Positions 15,203 to 28,286 of a DNA stretch of 64,000 nt are shown piece by piece. How positions within the stretch are numbered: position 1 is the first letter of the stretch; each line of letters starts with the position of its first letter. This DNA is from Bugulina stolonifera. Lineage: Eukaryota > Bryozoa > Gymnolaemata > Cheilostomatida > Bugulidae. The notes under the pieces were generated by a model. The model made no database searches. It was given only the letters and a program-made list of their open reading frames with translations, and was not told where the DNA came from. The stretch covers positions 331,001-395,000 of the forward strand of contig OW285188.1 of assembly GCA_935421135.1 (NCBI GenBank), given 5' to 3'. A program made the translations under genes and the position numbers.

Positions 15203-17783
15203 ATGTATTCTATACATTCTATGTATTCAATGTATTCTATGTATTCCATGCATAGAATACATAGATTGCATTTTATACACTCGATGCATAGAATACATAG
15301 AATGGATAGAATACATAGAATGCATTCTGTGCATGGTATGTATTCTATGCATTTCATATATTCTATGCATTCTGTGCATTGAATACATAGATTGCATTCT
15401 ATGCATTCTATGCATAGAATACAAGGAATACATAGAATGCATTCCATGCATTCCATGCATTTTATGCATAGAATGCATTACATGCATAGAATGCATTACA
15501 TGCATAGAGTGCATTCTATGCGTAGAATGCATAGAATACATAGGATGCATAGAGCGCATTCTATGCATTCTATGTATTCTATGACTTCTAGGCATAGAAA
15601 GCATTTCATGTATTCTATACATTCTATGTATTCAATGTATTCTATGTATTCCATGCATAGCATACATAGATTGCATTCTATGCACTCCATGCATAGAATA
15701 CATAGTTTGCAGTCTATACATTCTATGCATAGAATGCATTACATGCATAGAATGCATTCGATGCGTAGAATGCATAGAATACATAGGATGCATAGAGCGC
15801 ATTCTATGCATTCTATGTATTCTATGCATGCAATGCATAGAGCGCGTTCTATGCATTCTATGTATTCTATGACTTCTAGGCATAGAAAGCATTCAATGTA
15901 TTCTATACATTCTATGTATTCAATGTATTCTATGTATTCCATGCATAGAATACATATATTGCATTCTATGCACTCTATGCATAGAATACATAGAATGCAT
16001 AGAATGCATAGAATACAATCTGTGCATTCCATGTATTCTATGCATTCCATGTATTCCATGCATTTTGTGCATAGAATACATAGATTGCACTCTGTGCATT
16101 GTATGCATACTATGCATTCCATGTATTCTATGCATTCTATGCATAGAATACATAGAATGCATTCTGTGCATTCCATGTATTCTATGCATTCCGTGTATTC
16201 TATGCATTCTGTGCATAGAATACATAGATTGCATTCTATGCTTAGAACACATAGATAGCAGTCTATGCATTCTATGCATAGAATACAATGAATACATAGA
16301 GTGCATTCTATGCATTCCATGCATTATGTGCATAGAATGCATAGAATGCATTACATGCATAGAATGCATTCTATGCGTAGAATGCATAGAATACATAGGA
16401 TGCATAGAGCGCATTCTATGTATTCTATGCATTCAATGACTTCTAGGCATAGAAAGCATTCGATGTATTCTATACATTCTATGTATTCAATGTATTCTAT
16501 GTATTCCATGCATAGAATACATAGATTGCATTTTATACACTCGATGCATAGAATACATAGAATGGATAGAATACATAGAATGCATTCTGTGCATGGTATG
16601 TATTCTATGCATTTCATATATTCTATGCATTCTGTGCATTGAATACATAGATTGCATTCTATGCATTCTATGCATAGAATACAAGGAATACATAGAATGC
16701 ATTCCATGCATTCCATGCATTTTATGCATAGAATGCATTACATGCATAGAATGCATTACATGCATAGAGTGCATTCTATGCGTAGAATGCATAGAATACA
16801 TAGGATGCATAGAGCGCATTCTATGCATTCTATGTATTCTATGACTTCTAGGCATAGAAAGCATTTTATGTATTCTATACATTCTATGTATTCAATGTAT
16901 TCTATGTATTCCATGCATAGCATACATAGATTGCATTCTATGCACTCCATGCATAGAATACATAGTTTGCAGTCTATACATTCTATGCATAGAATGCATT
17001 ACATGCATAGAATGCATTCGATGCGTAGAATGCATAGAATACATAGGATGCATAGAGCGCATTCTATGCATTCTATGTATTCTATGCATGCAATGCATAG
17101 AGCGCGTTCTATGCATTCTATGTATTCTATGACTTCTAGGCATAGAAAGCATTCAATGTATTCTATACATTCTATGTATTCAATGTATTCTATGTATTCC
17201 ATGCATAGAATACATATATTGCATTCTATGCACTCTATGCATAGAATACATAGAATGCATAGAATGCATAGAATACAATCTGTGCATTCCATGTATTCTA
17301 TGCATTCCATGTATTCCATGCATTTTGTGCATAGAATACATAGATTGCACTCTGTGCATTGTATGCATACTATGCATTCCATGTATTCTATGCATTCTAT
17401 GCATAGAATACATAGAATGCATTCTGTGCATTCCATGTATTCTATGCATTCCGTGTATTCTATGCATTCTGTGCATAGAATACATAGATTGCATTCTATG
17501 CTTAGAACACATAGATAGCAGTCTATGCATTCTATGCATAGAATACAATGAATACATAGAGTGCATTCTATGCATTCCATGCATTATGTGCATAGAATGC
17601 ATAGAATGCATTACATGCATAGAATGCATTCTATGCGTAGAATGCATAGAATACATAGGATGCATAGAGCGCATTCTATGTATTCTATGCATTCAATGAC
17701 TTCTAGGCATAGAAAGCATTCGATGTATTCTATACATTCTATGTATTCAATGTATTCTATGTATTCCATGCATAGAATACATA
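15203..17783. repeat. 1260-bp near-perfect tandem duplication inside the 9-bp array
   Basis: Positions 15203-16523 match 16463-17783 at an offset of 1260 bp (140 x 9). Reading the two copies line by line I find one substitution (C at 15607, T at 16867) in about 1,321 aligned bases. The match ends on the left at 15202/16462 (T versus G) and on the right at 16524/17784 (G versus T). Such identity among otherwise diverged 9-mers points to a very recent large duplication, or to an assembly duplication. Confidence 0.93.
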
Positions 17784-20700
17784 TATTGCATTCTATGCAC
17801 TCTATGCATTCCATGTATTCTACGCATTCTATGAATTGTATGCATAGAAAGCATTCAATGTATTCTATACATTCTATGTATTCAATGTATTCAATGTATT
17901 CTATGTATTCCATGCATAGAATACATAGAATGCATTCTGTGCATTCCATGTATTCTATGCATTCCGTGTATTCTATGCATTCTGTGCATAGAATACATAG
18001 ATTGCATTCTATGCTTAGAACACATAGATAGCAGTCTATGCATTCTATGCATAGAATACAATGAATACATAGAGTGCATTCTATGCATTCCATGCATTAT
18101 GTGCATAGAATGCATAGAATGCATTACATGCATAGAATGCATTCTATGCGTAGAATGCATAGAATACATAGGATGCATAGAGCGCATTCTATGTATTCTA
18201 TGCATTCAATGACTTCTAGGCATAGAAAGCATTCGATGTATTCTATACATTCTATGTATTCAATGTATTCTATGTATTCCATGCATAGAATACATATATT
18301 GCATTCTATGCACTCTATGCATTCCATGTATTCTACGCATTCTATGAATTGTATGCATAGAAAGCATTCAATGTATTCTATACATTCTATGTATTCAATG
18401 TATTCAATGTATTCTATGTATTCCATGCATAGAATACATAGATTGCATTCTATGCACTCTATGCATAGAATACATAGAATACATAGAATGCATAGTATGC
18501 AATCTGTGCATTCCATGTATTCTATGCATTTTATGCATAGAATGCATTACATGCATAGAATGCATTACATGCATAGAGTGCATTCTATGCGTAGAATGCA
18601 TAGAATACATAGGATGCATAGAGCGCATTCTATGCATTCTATGTATTCTATGACTTCTAGGCATAGAAAGCATTTTATGTATTCTATACATTCTATGTAT
18701 TCAATGTATTCTATGTATTCCATGCATAGCATACATAGATTGCATTCTATGCACTCTATGCATAGAATACATAGTTTGCAGTCTATGCATTCCATGCATA
18801 GAATGCATTACATGCATAGAATGCATTCGATGCGTAGAATGCATAGAATACATAGGATGCATAGAGCGCATTCTATGCATTCTATGTATTCTATGCATGC
18901 AATTCATAGAATACATAGGTTGCATTCTATGCACTCTATGCATTAGAATACATAGAATGCATAGAATGCATAGAATACAATCTGTGCATTCCATGTATTC
19001 TATGCATTCCATGTATTCTATGCATTTTGTGCATAGAATACATAGATTGCACTCTGTGCATTGTATGCATACTATGCATTCCATGTATTCGATGCATTCT
19101 ATGCATAGAATACATAGATTGCAGTCTATGCATTCTATGCATAGAATACAAATAATACATAGAATGCATTCCATGCATTCCATGCATTCCATGCATTTTA
19201 TGCATAGAATGCATTACATGCATAGAAAGCATTACATGCATAGAATGCATTCTTTGCGTAGAATGCATAGAATACATAGGATGCATAGAGCGCGTTCTAT
19301 GCATTCTATGTATTCTATGACTTCTAGGCATAGAAAGCATTCAATGTATTCTATACATTCTATGTATTCAATGTATTCTATGTATTCCATGCATAGAATA
19401 CATATATTGCATTCTATGCACTCTATGCATTCCATGTATTCTACGCATTCTATGAATTGTATGCATAGAAAGCATTCAATGTATTCTATACATTCTATGT
19501 ATTCAATGTATTCTATGTATTCCATGCATAGAATACATAGATTGCATTCTATGCACTCTATGCATAGAATACATAGAATGCATAGTATGCAATCTGTGCA
19601 TTCCATGTATTCTATGCATTTCATATATTCTATGCATTCTGTGCATTGAATACATAGATTGCATTCTATGCATTCTATGCATTCTATGCATAGAATACAT
19701 AGATTACAGTCTATGCATTCTATGCATAGAATGCAAAGAATACATAGAATGCATAGAATGCATTACATGCATAGAATGCATTCTATGCATAGAATGCATA
19801 GAATACGTAGGATGCATAGAGCGCATTCTATGCATTCTATGTATTCTATGCATGCAATGCATAGAATACATAGATTGCATTCTATGCACTCTATGCATTC
19901 CATGCATTCTATGCATTCTATGACTTCTGTGCATAGAAAGCATTCTATGTATTCTATACATTCTATGTATTCAATGTATTCTATGTATTCCATGCATAGA
20001 ATACATAGATTGCATTTTATACACTCGATGCATAGAATACATAGAATGGATAGAATACATAGAATGCATTCTGTGCATGGTATGTATTCTATGCATTTCA
20101 TATATTCTATGCATTCTGTGCATTGAATACATAGATTGCATTCTATGCATTCTATGCATAGAATACATAGATTACAGTCTATGCATTCTATGCATAGAAT
20201 ACAAAGAATACATAGAATGCATTCCATGCATTCCATGCATTCCATGCATTTTATGCATAGAATGCATTACATGCATAGAATGCATTACATGCATAGAGTG
20301 CATTCTCTGCGTAGAATGCATAGAATACACAGGATGCATAGAGCGCATTCTATGCATTCTATATATTCTATGACTTCTAGGCATAGAAAGCATTCTATGT
20401 ATTCAATGTATTCTATGTATTCCATGCATAGCATACATAGATTGCAGTCTATGCATTCTATGCATAGAATGCATTACATGCATAGAATGCATTCGATGCA
20501 TAGAATGCATAGAATACATAGGATGCATAGAGCGCATTCTATGCATTCTATGTATTCTATGCATGCAATGCATAGAATACATAGGTTGCATTGTATGCAC
20601 TCTATGCATTAGAATACATAGAATGCATAGAATGCATAGAATACAATCTGCGCATTCCATGTATTCTATGCATTCCATGTATTCTGTGCTTTCTGTGCAT

Positions 20701-22495
20701 TGAATACATAGATTGCATTCGATGCATAGAAAACATAGATTGCAGTCTATGCATTCTATGCATAGAATACAAAGAATGCATAGAATGCATTACATGCATA
20801 GAATGCATTCTATGCATAGAATGCATAAAATACGTAGGATGCATAGAGCACATTCTCTGCATTCTACGTATTCTATGCATGCAATGCATAGAATACATAG
20901 GTTGCATTATATGCACTCTATGCATTAGAATACATAGAATGCATAGAATGCATAGAATACAATCTGTGCATTCCATGTATTCTATGCATTCCATGTATTC
21001 TATGCATTTTGTGCATAGAATACATAGATTGCACTCTGTGCATTGTATGCATACTATGCATTCCATGTATTCTATGCATTCTATGCATAGAATACATAGA
21101 ATGCATCCTGTGCATTCCATGTATTCTATGCATTCCGTGTATTCTACGCATTCTGTGCATAGAATACATAGATTGCATTCTATGCTTAGAACACATAGAT
21201 AGCAGTCTATGCATTCTATGCATAGAATACAATGAATGCATAGAGTGCATTCTATGCATTCCATGCATTATATGCATAGAATGCATAGAATGCATTACAT
21301 GCATAGAATGCATTCTATGCGTAGAATGCATAGAATACATAGGATGCATAGAGCGCATTCTATGTATTCTATGCATTCAATGACTTCTAGGCATAGAAAG
21401 CATTCAATGTATTCTATACATTCTATGTATTCAATGTATTCTATGTATTCGATGCATAGAATACATATATTGCATTCTATGCACTCTATGCATTCCATGT
21501 ATTCTACGCATTCTATGAATTGTATGCATAGAAAGCATTCAATGTATTCTATACATTCTATGTATTCAATGTATTCAATGTATTCTATGTATTCCATGCA
21601 TAGAATACATAGATTGCATTCTATGCACTCTATGCATAGAATACATAGAATACATAGAATGCATAGTATGCAATCTGTGCATTCCATGTATTCTATGCAT
21701 TCCATGTATTCTATGCTTTCTGTGCATTGAACATATAGATTGCATTCGATGCATTCTATGCATAGAAAACATAAATTGCAGTCTATGCATTCTATGCATA
21801 GAATACAAAGAATACATAGAATGCATAGAATGCATTACATGCATAGAATGCATTCTATGCATAGAATGCATAGAATACGTAGGATGCATAGAGCGCATTC
21901 TCTGCATTCTATGTATTCTATGCATGCAATGCATAGAATACATAGATTGCATTCTATGCACTCTATGCATTCCATGCATTCTATGCATTCTATGACTTCT
22001 GTGCATAGAAAGTATTCTATGTATTCTATACATCCTATGTATTCAATGTATTCTATGTATTCCATGCATAGAATACATAGATTGCATTTTATACACTCGA
22101 TGCATAGAATACATAGAATGGATAGAATACATAGAATGCATTCTGTGCATGGTATGTATTCTATGCATTTCATATATTCTATGCATTCTGTGCATTGAAT
22201 ACATAGATTGCATTCTATGCATTCTATGCATAGAATACATAGATTACCGTCTATGCATTCTATGCATAGAATACAAGGAATACATAGAATGCATTCCATG
22301 CATTCCATGCATTCCATGCATTTTATGCATAGAATGCATTACATGCATAGAATGCATTACATGCATAGAGTGCATTCTATGCGTAGAATGCATAGAATAC
22401 ATAGGATGCATAGAGCGCATTCTATGCATTCTATGTATTCTATGACTTCTAGGCATAGAAAGCATTTTATGTATTCTATACATTCTATGTATTCA

Positions 22496-25049
22496 ATGTA
22501 TTCCATGCATAGCATACATAGATTGCATTCTATGCACTCTATGCATAGAATGCATTAAATGCATAGAATGCATTCGATGCGTAGAATGCATAGAATACAT
22601 AGGATGCATAGAGCACATTCTCTGCATTCTACGTATTCTATGCATGCAATGCATAGAATACATAGGTTGCATTATATGCACTCTATGCATTAGAATACAT
22701 AGAATGCATAGAATGCAATCTGTGCATTCCATGTATTCTATGCATTCCATGTATTCTATGCATTTTGTGCATAGAATACATAGATTGCACTCTGTGCATT
22801 GTATGCATACTATGCATTCCATGTATTCTATGCATTCTATGCATAGAATACATAGAATGCATTCTGTGCATTCCATGTATTCTATGCATTCCGTGTATTC
22901 TATGCATTCTGTGCATAGAATACATAGATTGCATTCTATGCTTAGAACACATAGATAGCAGTCTATGCATTCTATGCATAGAATACAATGAATACATAGA
23001 GTGCATTCTATGCATTCCATGCATTATATGCATAGAATGCATAGAATGCATAGAATGCATAGAATGCATTATATGCATAGAATGCATTACATGCATAGAA
23101 TGCATTCTATGCGTAGAATGCATAGAATACATAGGATGCATAGAGCGCATTCTATGTATTCTATGCATTCAATGACTTCTAGCCATAGAAAGCATTCAAT
23201 GTATTCTATACATTCTATGTATTCAATGTATTCTATGTATTCCATGCATAGAATACATATATTGCATTCTATGCACTCTATGCATTCCATGTATTCTACG
23301 CATTCTATGAATTGTATGCATAGAAAGCATTCAATGTATTCTATACATTCTATGTATTCAATGTATTCAATGTATTCTATGTATTCCATGCATAGAATAC
23401 ATAGATTGCATTCTATGCACTCTATGCATAGAATACATAGAATACATAGAATGCATAGTATGCAATCTGTGCATTCCATGTATTCTATGCATTCCATGTA
23501 TTCTATGCTTTCGGTGCATTGAACATATAGATTGCATTCGATGCATTCTATGCATAGAAAACATAAATTGCAGTCTATGCATTCTATGCATAGAATACAA
23601 AGAATACATAGAATGCATTACATGCATAGAATGCATTCTATGCATAGAATGCATCGAATACGTAGGATGCATAGAGCGCATTCTCTGCATTCTATGTATT
23701 CTATGCATGCAATGCATAGAATACATAGATTGCATTCTATGCACTCTATGCATTCCATGCATTCTATGCATTCTATGACTTCTGTGCATAGAAAACATTT
23801 TATGTATTCTATACATTCTATGTATTCAATGTATTCTATGTATTCCATGCATAGAATACATAGATTGCATTTTATACACTCGATGCATAGAATACATAGA
23901 ATGGATAGAATACATAGAATGCATTCTGTGCATGGTATGTATTCTATGCATTTCATATATTCTATGCATTCTGTGCATTGAATACATAGATTGCATTCTA
24001 TGCATTCTATGCATTCTATGCATAGAATACATAGATTACAGTCTATGCATTCTATGCATAGAATACAAAGAATACATAGAATGCATTCCATGCATTCCAT
24101 GCATTTTATGCATAGAATGCATTACATGCATAGAATGCATTACATGCATAGAGTGCATTCTCTGCGTAGAATGCATAGAATACACAGGATGCATAGAGCG
24201 CATTCTATGCATTCTATATATTCTATGACTTCTAGGCATAGAAAGCATTCTATGTATTCAATGTATTCTATGTATTCCATGCATAGCATACATAGATTGC
24301 ATTCTATGCACTCTATGCATAGAATGCATTAAATGCATAGAATGCATTCGATGCGTAGAATGCATAGAATACATAGGATGCATAGAGCACATTCTCTGCA
24401 TTCTACGTATTCTATGCATGCAATGCATAGAATACATAGGTTGCATTATATGCACTCTATGCATTAGAATACATAGAATGCATAGAATGCAATCTGTGCA
24501 TTCCATGTATTCTATGCATTCCATGTATTCTATGCATTTTGTGCATAGAATACATAGATTGCACTCTGTGCATTGTATGCATACTATGCATTCCATGTAT
24601 TCTATGCATTCTATGCATAGAATACATAGAATGCATTCTGTGCATTCCATGTATTCTATGCATTCCGTGTATTCTATGCATTCTGTGCATAGAATACATA
24701 GATTGCATTCTATGCTTAGAACACATAGATAGCAGTCTATGCATTCTATGCATAGAATACAATGAATACATAGAGTGCATTCTATGCATTCCATGCATTA
24801 TATGCATAGAATGCATAGAATGCATAGAATGCATAGAATGCATTATATGCATAGAATGCATTACATGCATAGAATGCATTCTATGCGTAGAATGCATAGA
24901 ATACATAGGATGCATAGAGCGCATTCTATGTATTCTATGCATTCAATGACTTCTAGCCATAGAAAGCATTCAATGTATTCTATACATTCTATGTATTCAA
25001 TGTATTCTATGTATTCCATGCATAGAATACATATATTGCATTCTATGCA
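22496..25049. repeat. Duplicated 780-bp segment at 1774-bp offset in the 9-bp array
   Basis: Positions 22496-23275 correspond to 24270-25049. Both copies share private variants absent from most other blocks: TCTAGCCATAG instead of TCTAGGCATAG, and a run of five consecutive ATGCATAGA units near 23033 and 24807. The offset of 1774 is not a multiple of 9, so the intervening DNA contains at least one register-breaking unit. Confidence 0.85.
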
Positions 25050-26888
25050 TTCTATGCATAGAATGCATTACATGCATAGAATGCATTACATGCATAGAAT
25101 GCATTCGATGCATAGAATGCATAGAATACATAGGATGCATAGAGCGCATTCTATGCATTCTATGTATTCTATGCATGCAATGCATAGAATACATAGGTTG
25201 CATTGTATGCACTCTATGCATTAGAATACATAGAATGCATAGAATGCATAGAATACAATCTGTGCATTCCATGTATTCTATGCATTCCATGTATTCTATG
25301 CATTTTGTGCATAGAATACATAGATTGCACTCTGTGCATTGTATGCATACTATGCATTCCATGTATTCTATGCATTCTATGCATAGAGTACATAGAATGC
25401 ATTCTGTGCATTCCATGTATTCTATGCATTCCGTGTATTCTATGCATTCTGTGCATAGAATACATAGATTGCATTCTATGCTTAGAACACATAGATAGCA
25501 GTCTATGCATTCTATGCATAGAATACAATGAATACATAGAGTGCATTCTATGCATTCCATGCATTATATGCATAGAATGATTAGAATGCATTACATGCAT
25601 AGAATGCATTCTATGCGTAGAATGCATAGAATACATAGGATGCATAGAGCGCATTCTATGTATTCTATGCATTCAATGACTTCTAGGCATAGAAAGCATT
25701 CAATGTATTCTATACATTCTATGTATTCAATGTATTCTATGTATTCCATGCATAGAACACATATATTGCATTCTATGCACTCCATGCATTCCATGTATTC
25801 TACGCATTCTATGAATTGTATGCATAGAAAGCATTCAATGTATTCTATACATTCTATGTATTCAATGTATTCAATGTATTCTATGTATTCCATGCATAGA
25901 ATACATGGATTGCATTCTATGCACTCTATGCATAGAATACATAGAATACATAGAATGCATAGTATGCAATCTGTGCATTCCATGTATTCTATGCATTCCA
26001 TGTATTCTATGCATTCCATGTATTCTATGCTTTCTGTGCATTGAATACATAGATTGCATTCGATGCATTCTATGCATAGAAAACATGGAATTCAGTCTAT
26101 GCATTCTATGCATAGAATGCAAAGAATACATAGAATGCATAGAATGCATTACATGCATAGAATGCATTCTATGCATAGAATGCGTAGAATACGTAGGATG
26201 CATAGAGCGCATTCTATGCATTCTATGTATTCTATGCATGCAATGCATAGAATACATAGATTGCATTCTATGCACTCTATGCATTCCATGCATTCTATGC
26301 ATTCTATGACTTCTGTGCATAGAAAGCATTCTATGTATTCTATACATTCTATGTATTCAATGTATTCTATGTATTCCATGCATAGAATACATAGATTGCA
26401 TTTTATACACTCGATGCATAGAATACATAGAATGGATAGAATACATAGAATGCATTCTGTGCATGGTATGTATTCTATGCATTTCATATATTCTATGCAT
26501 TCTGTGCATTGAATACATAGATTGCAATCTATGCATTCTATTGTATTAATATAAATATTCTGCGTTAAAAATTCATATTATTAGTTATTATATATTATAA
26601 TATCATTATACAGGATAACATGTATATCAATCCAATGCATTTAATTTAAATTTTCATTTACATTCCAGCTAGCCAGCTAACCTAACAAATATTGTGTCGT
26701 ATTAGCACCATTTGGAATTATGGTTTTCTCGGTGACATTCATTTCCTTCGTGTTTCTGTGGGAGATGATTAAATAGTTGTTGAATTTTAAAACTTTCACA
26801 ATTATTGTACATGCACGTGTACCTAATTTTGGTTTACTGAAAATATAAATAAAAAAAAATTATTCTGAAGTCTTGGTACGCCAGTATC

Positions 26889-26920
26889 CTAGGTGTTACT
26901 TAAGTTGTAGTTACACCTAG
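26889..26920. repeat. Inverted repeat, 12-bp arms with one mismatch
   Basis: Left arm 26889-26900 (CTAGGTGTTACT) and right arm 26909-26920 (AGTTACACCTAG) are complementary apart from one position and are separated by an 8-base loop. It is not followed by a T-run, so it does not resemble a terminator. It could be the relic of a foldback element or a chance hairpin. Confidence 0.75.
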
Positions 26921-27385
26921 TCAGACAGTCAGACACCATTATCAGATCAATGCAAGCTTGTGGGATATAATTCAACTAGAAGAAAGCTACATGTGAAATC
27001 TTTCCTTGGTACAGCTTTATCACTAGTGATTAGGATTTGTTAAAATGTAAGCTAAGAAATGTTAGAGAAATATTAGGCAAAATTCTGAAACACAAATTGG
27101 TTCATGAAATGTGTATTTAGATATAGGAAAATTATATTTATCATTATATCATTATACTAGGCCTACGAGTGAGGCTGCAGGGACATTCATCTATTTTTCT
27201 ATTATATCCCTAACTACATGTAGATAACAGAATAAAGAAAGAACGCAGATTGATAGGAGAAGAAATCCAGTCTTTAACAGTTTAGACCTTTGAATTAATG
27301 AAACTGGAAATACACTCTGACACTCTGTAAGTAAAATAATATATATCACAGTTTGGGTGACATGTGTGCACACTATGTGACTCTA

Positions 27386-27439
27386 AAAAGCATAGCTTTT
27401 GGAGTTGTCACTTCTTGGGGTTGAATGTGACAACTCCAA
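27386..27439. repeat. Two adjacent hairpins, the larger with perfect 13-bp arms
   Basis: The larger hairpin has arms 27399-27411 (TTGGAGTTGTCAC) and 27427-27439 (GTGACAACTCCAA), a perfect 13-bp inverted repeat around a 15-base loop. Immediately before it, AAAAGC-ATA-GCTTTT (27386-27400) forms a second small palindrome that overlaps the first two bases of the larger left arm. No function can be assigned; miniature transposon termini or a structured transcript are possibilities. Confidence 0.75.
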
Positions 27440-27576
27440 GAAGATGTCATCTACCTTGAACCAGTTTATTTATGTGTTATCATGCATGCTCAGTGACCCT
27501 GGATACCTAGATTTTCACAGGTAGTCCACCAATAAATATGTACAGTGCCATTAAATCAGGTGTTCAATCAGCAGTG

Positions 27577-27605
27577 CCTGCATTCTCAACTAAGTTGAAT
27601 GCAGG
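27577..27605. repeat. Inverted repeat, perfect 9-bp arms
   Basis: CCTGCATTC (27577-27585) and GAATGCAGG (27597-27605) are perfectly complementary around an 11-base loop. This is the third strong inverted repeat in about 700 bp of this spacer. Function is unknown. Confidence 0.7.
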
Positions 27606-27926
27606 AAAAAGACTTTTGAGATTTTAGTGAAAGGCTAAAGTAAAAAGATATAGTTGTACATACTTTCCTCGAGAGATTAAGCTGCTGCAAGTAGGAGTGA
27701 ACATCTGGCTGACTCTGGCATTTTGAATATAGTGGAATGTACAAGATGATTGCATCAGTATCAGTTTTCTGTTTCTATAATCAAACATTAAATAACTCTG
27801 TAGGTGACCTCAAATGAGGAACCTCTCATTGTTAACCTGTCAAGTATTGTAATGCACACATATACATGTACATGTAGGCCTACATGGGTGTAATTATTAT
27901 TATATATTACAGTGGTGCATTTCAGT

Positions 27927-28260
27927 GTATATATATATACATGTACCAGTACATGTAGGTACAGTAGATGCAAGGAATATAGGCATATGCAAGAACGTTG
28001 TAGGTGTAAAAAGGCTTGTACATGTATTTATTAGCATAGAGTTCACATTCGGACGCACATTATCATGTCTCACCTTTTACCTGTAGTGTATATATATATA
28101 TATATATATATACATGTACCAGTACATGTAGGTACAGTAGATGCAAGGAATATAGGCATATGCAAGTACGTTGTAGGTGTAAAAAGGCTTGTACATGTAT
28201 TTATTAGCATAGAGTTCACATTCGGACGCACATTATCATGTCTCACCTTTTACCTGTAGT
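27927..28260. repeat. Direct tandem duplication, 161 and 173 bp, with (TA)n expansion
   Basis: Copy 1 is 27927-28087 and copy 2 is 28088-28260. They are identical apart from one base (AAGAACG versus AAGTACG) and a longer TA microsatellite at the start of copy 2, which accounts for the 12-bp length difference. Each copy begins with the TA run, then a 20-base palindrome with arms TACATGTAC and GTACATGTA (27938-27957 in copy 1), and ends with CACCTTTTACCTGTAGT. The duplication lies directly against the start of the second satellite. Confidence 0.95.
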
Positions 28261-28286
28261 TGAGGAAACTTCAGTTTGACAAATAA

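Larger units (their letters stand above)
1..26540. repeat. Satellite array of 9-bp units in mixed orientation (ATGCAT + TCT/AGA)
   Basis: The whole interval reads as back-to-back 9-mers of the form ATGCAT-TCT or its reverse complement written as ATGCAT-AGA, with common hexamer variants ATGTAT and ATACAT and spacer variants such as TCC, TCA and ACT. Roughly 2,900 units are present and the array continues beyond the left edge of the window. Because the hexamer is its own complement, the spacer alone defines orientation, and runs of TCT alternate with runs of AGA. Occasional 10-bp units (GCATTAGAAT) shift the register. Recurring diagnostic stretches, such as GACTTCTAGGCATAGAAAGC and CATAGGATGCATAGAGCGC, mark higher-order blocks of irregular length, typically a few hundred bases apart. 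The array stops abruptly within a unit at about 26540. No promoter, intron or codon-use signal for a gene is visible. Confidence 0.97.
26541..27926. other. Low-copy AT-rich spacer between the two satellite arrays
   Basis: About 1.4 kb without tandem structure. I see no convincing gene: the longest open stretches are about 60 codons, AT-rich and without recognisable domains. It holds three inverted repeats (listed separately), an AATAAA followed by an A-run at about 26847-26860, and two TAGGCCTAC-like palindromes at about 27159 and 27877. Its sequence is unlike either satellite, so it is probably the ancestral single-copy junction DNA. Confidence 0.7.

Noticed and set aside
1..26540. CRISPR array
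   Set aside because: Periodic repeats are present, but there are no unique spacers of constant length, no cas genes, and the context is eukaryotic satellite DNA.
1..26540. Telomeric repeat array
   Set aside because: The unit is not TTAGGG-like, shows no G-strand asymmetry and occurs in both orientations.
27191..27373. Short ORFs in the junction DNA (27191-27373 minus, 27788-27973 minus, 28065-28259 plus)
   Set aside because: 60-64 codons, low complexity, AT-driven composition; two of them overlap the 161/173-bp duplication and its TA microsatellite.
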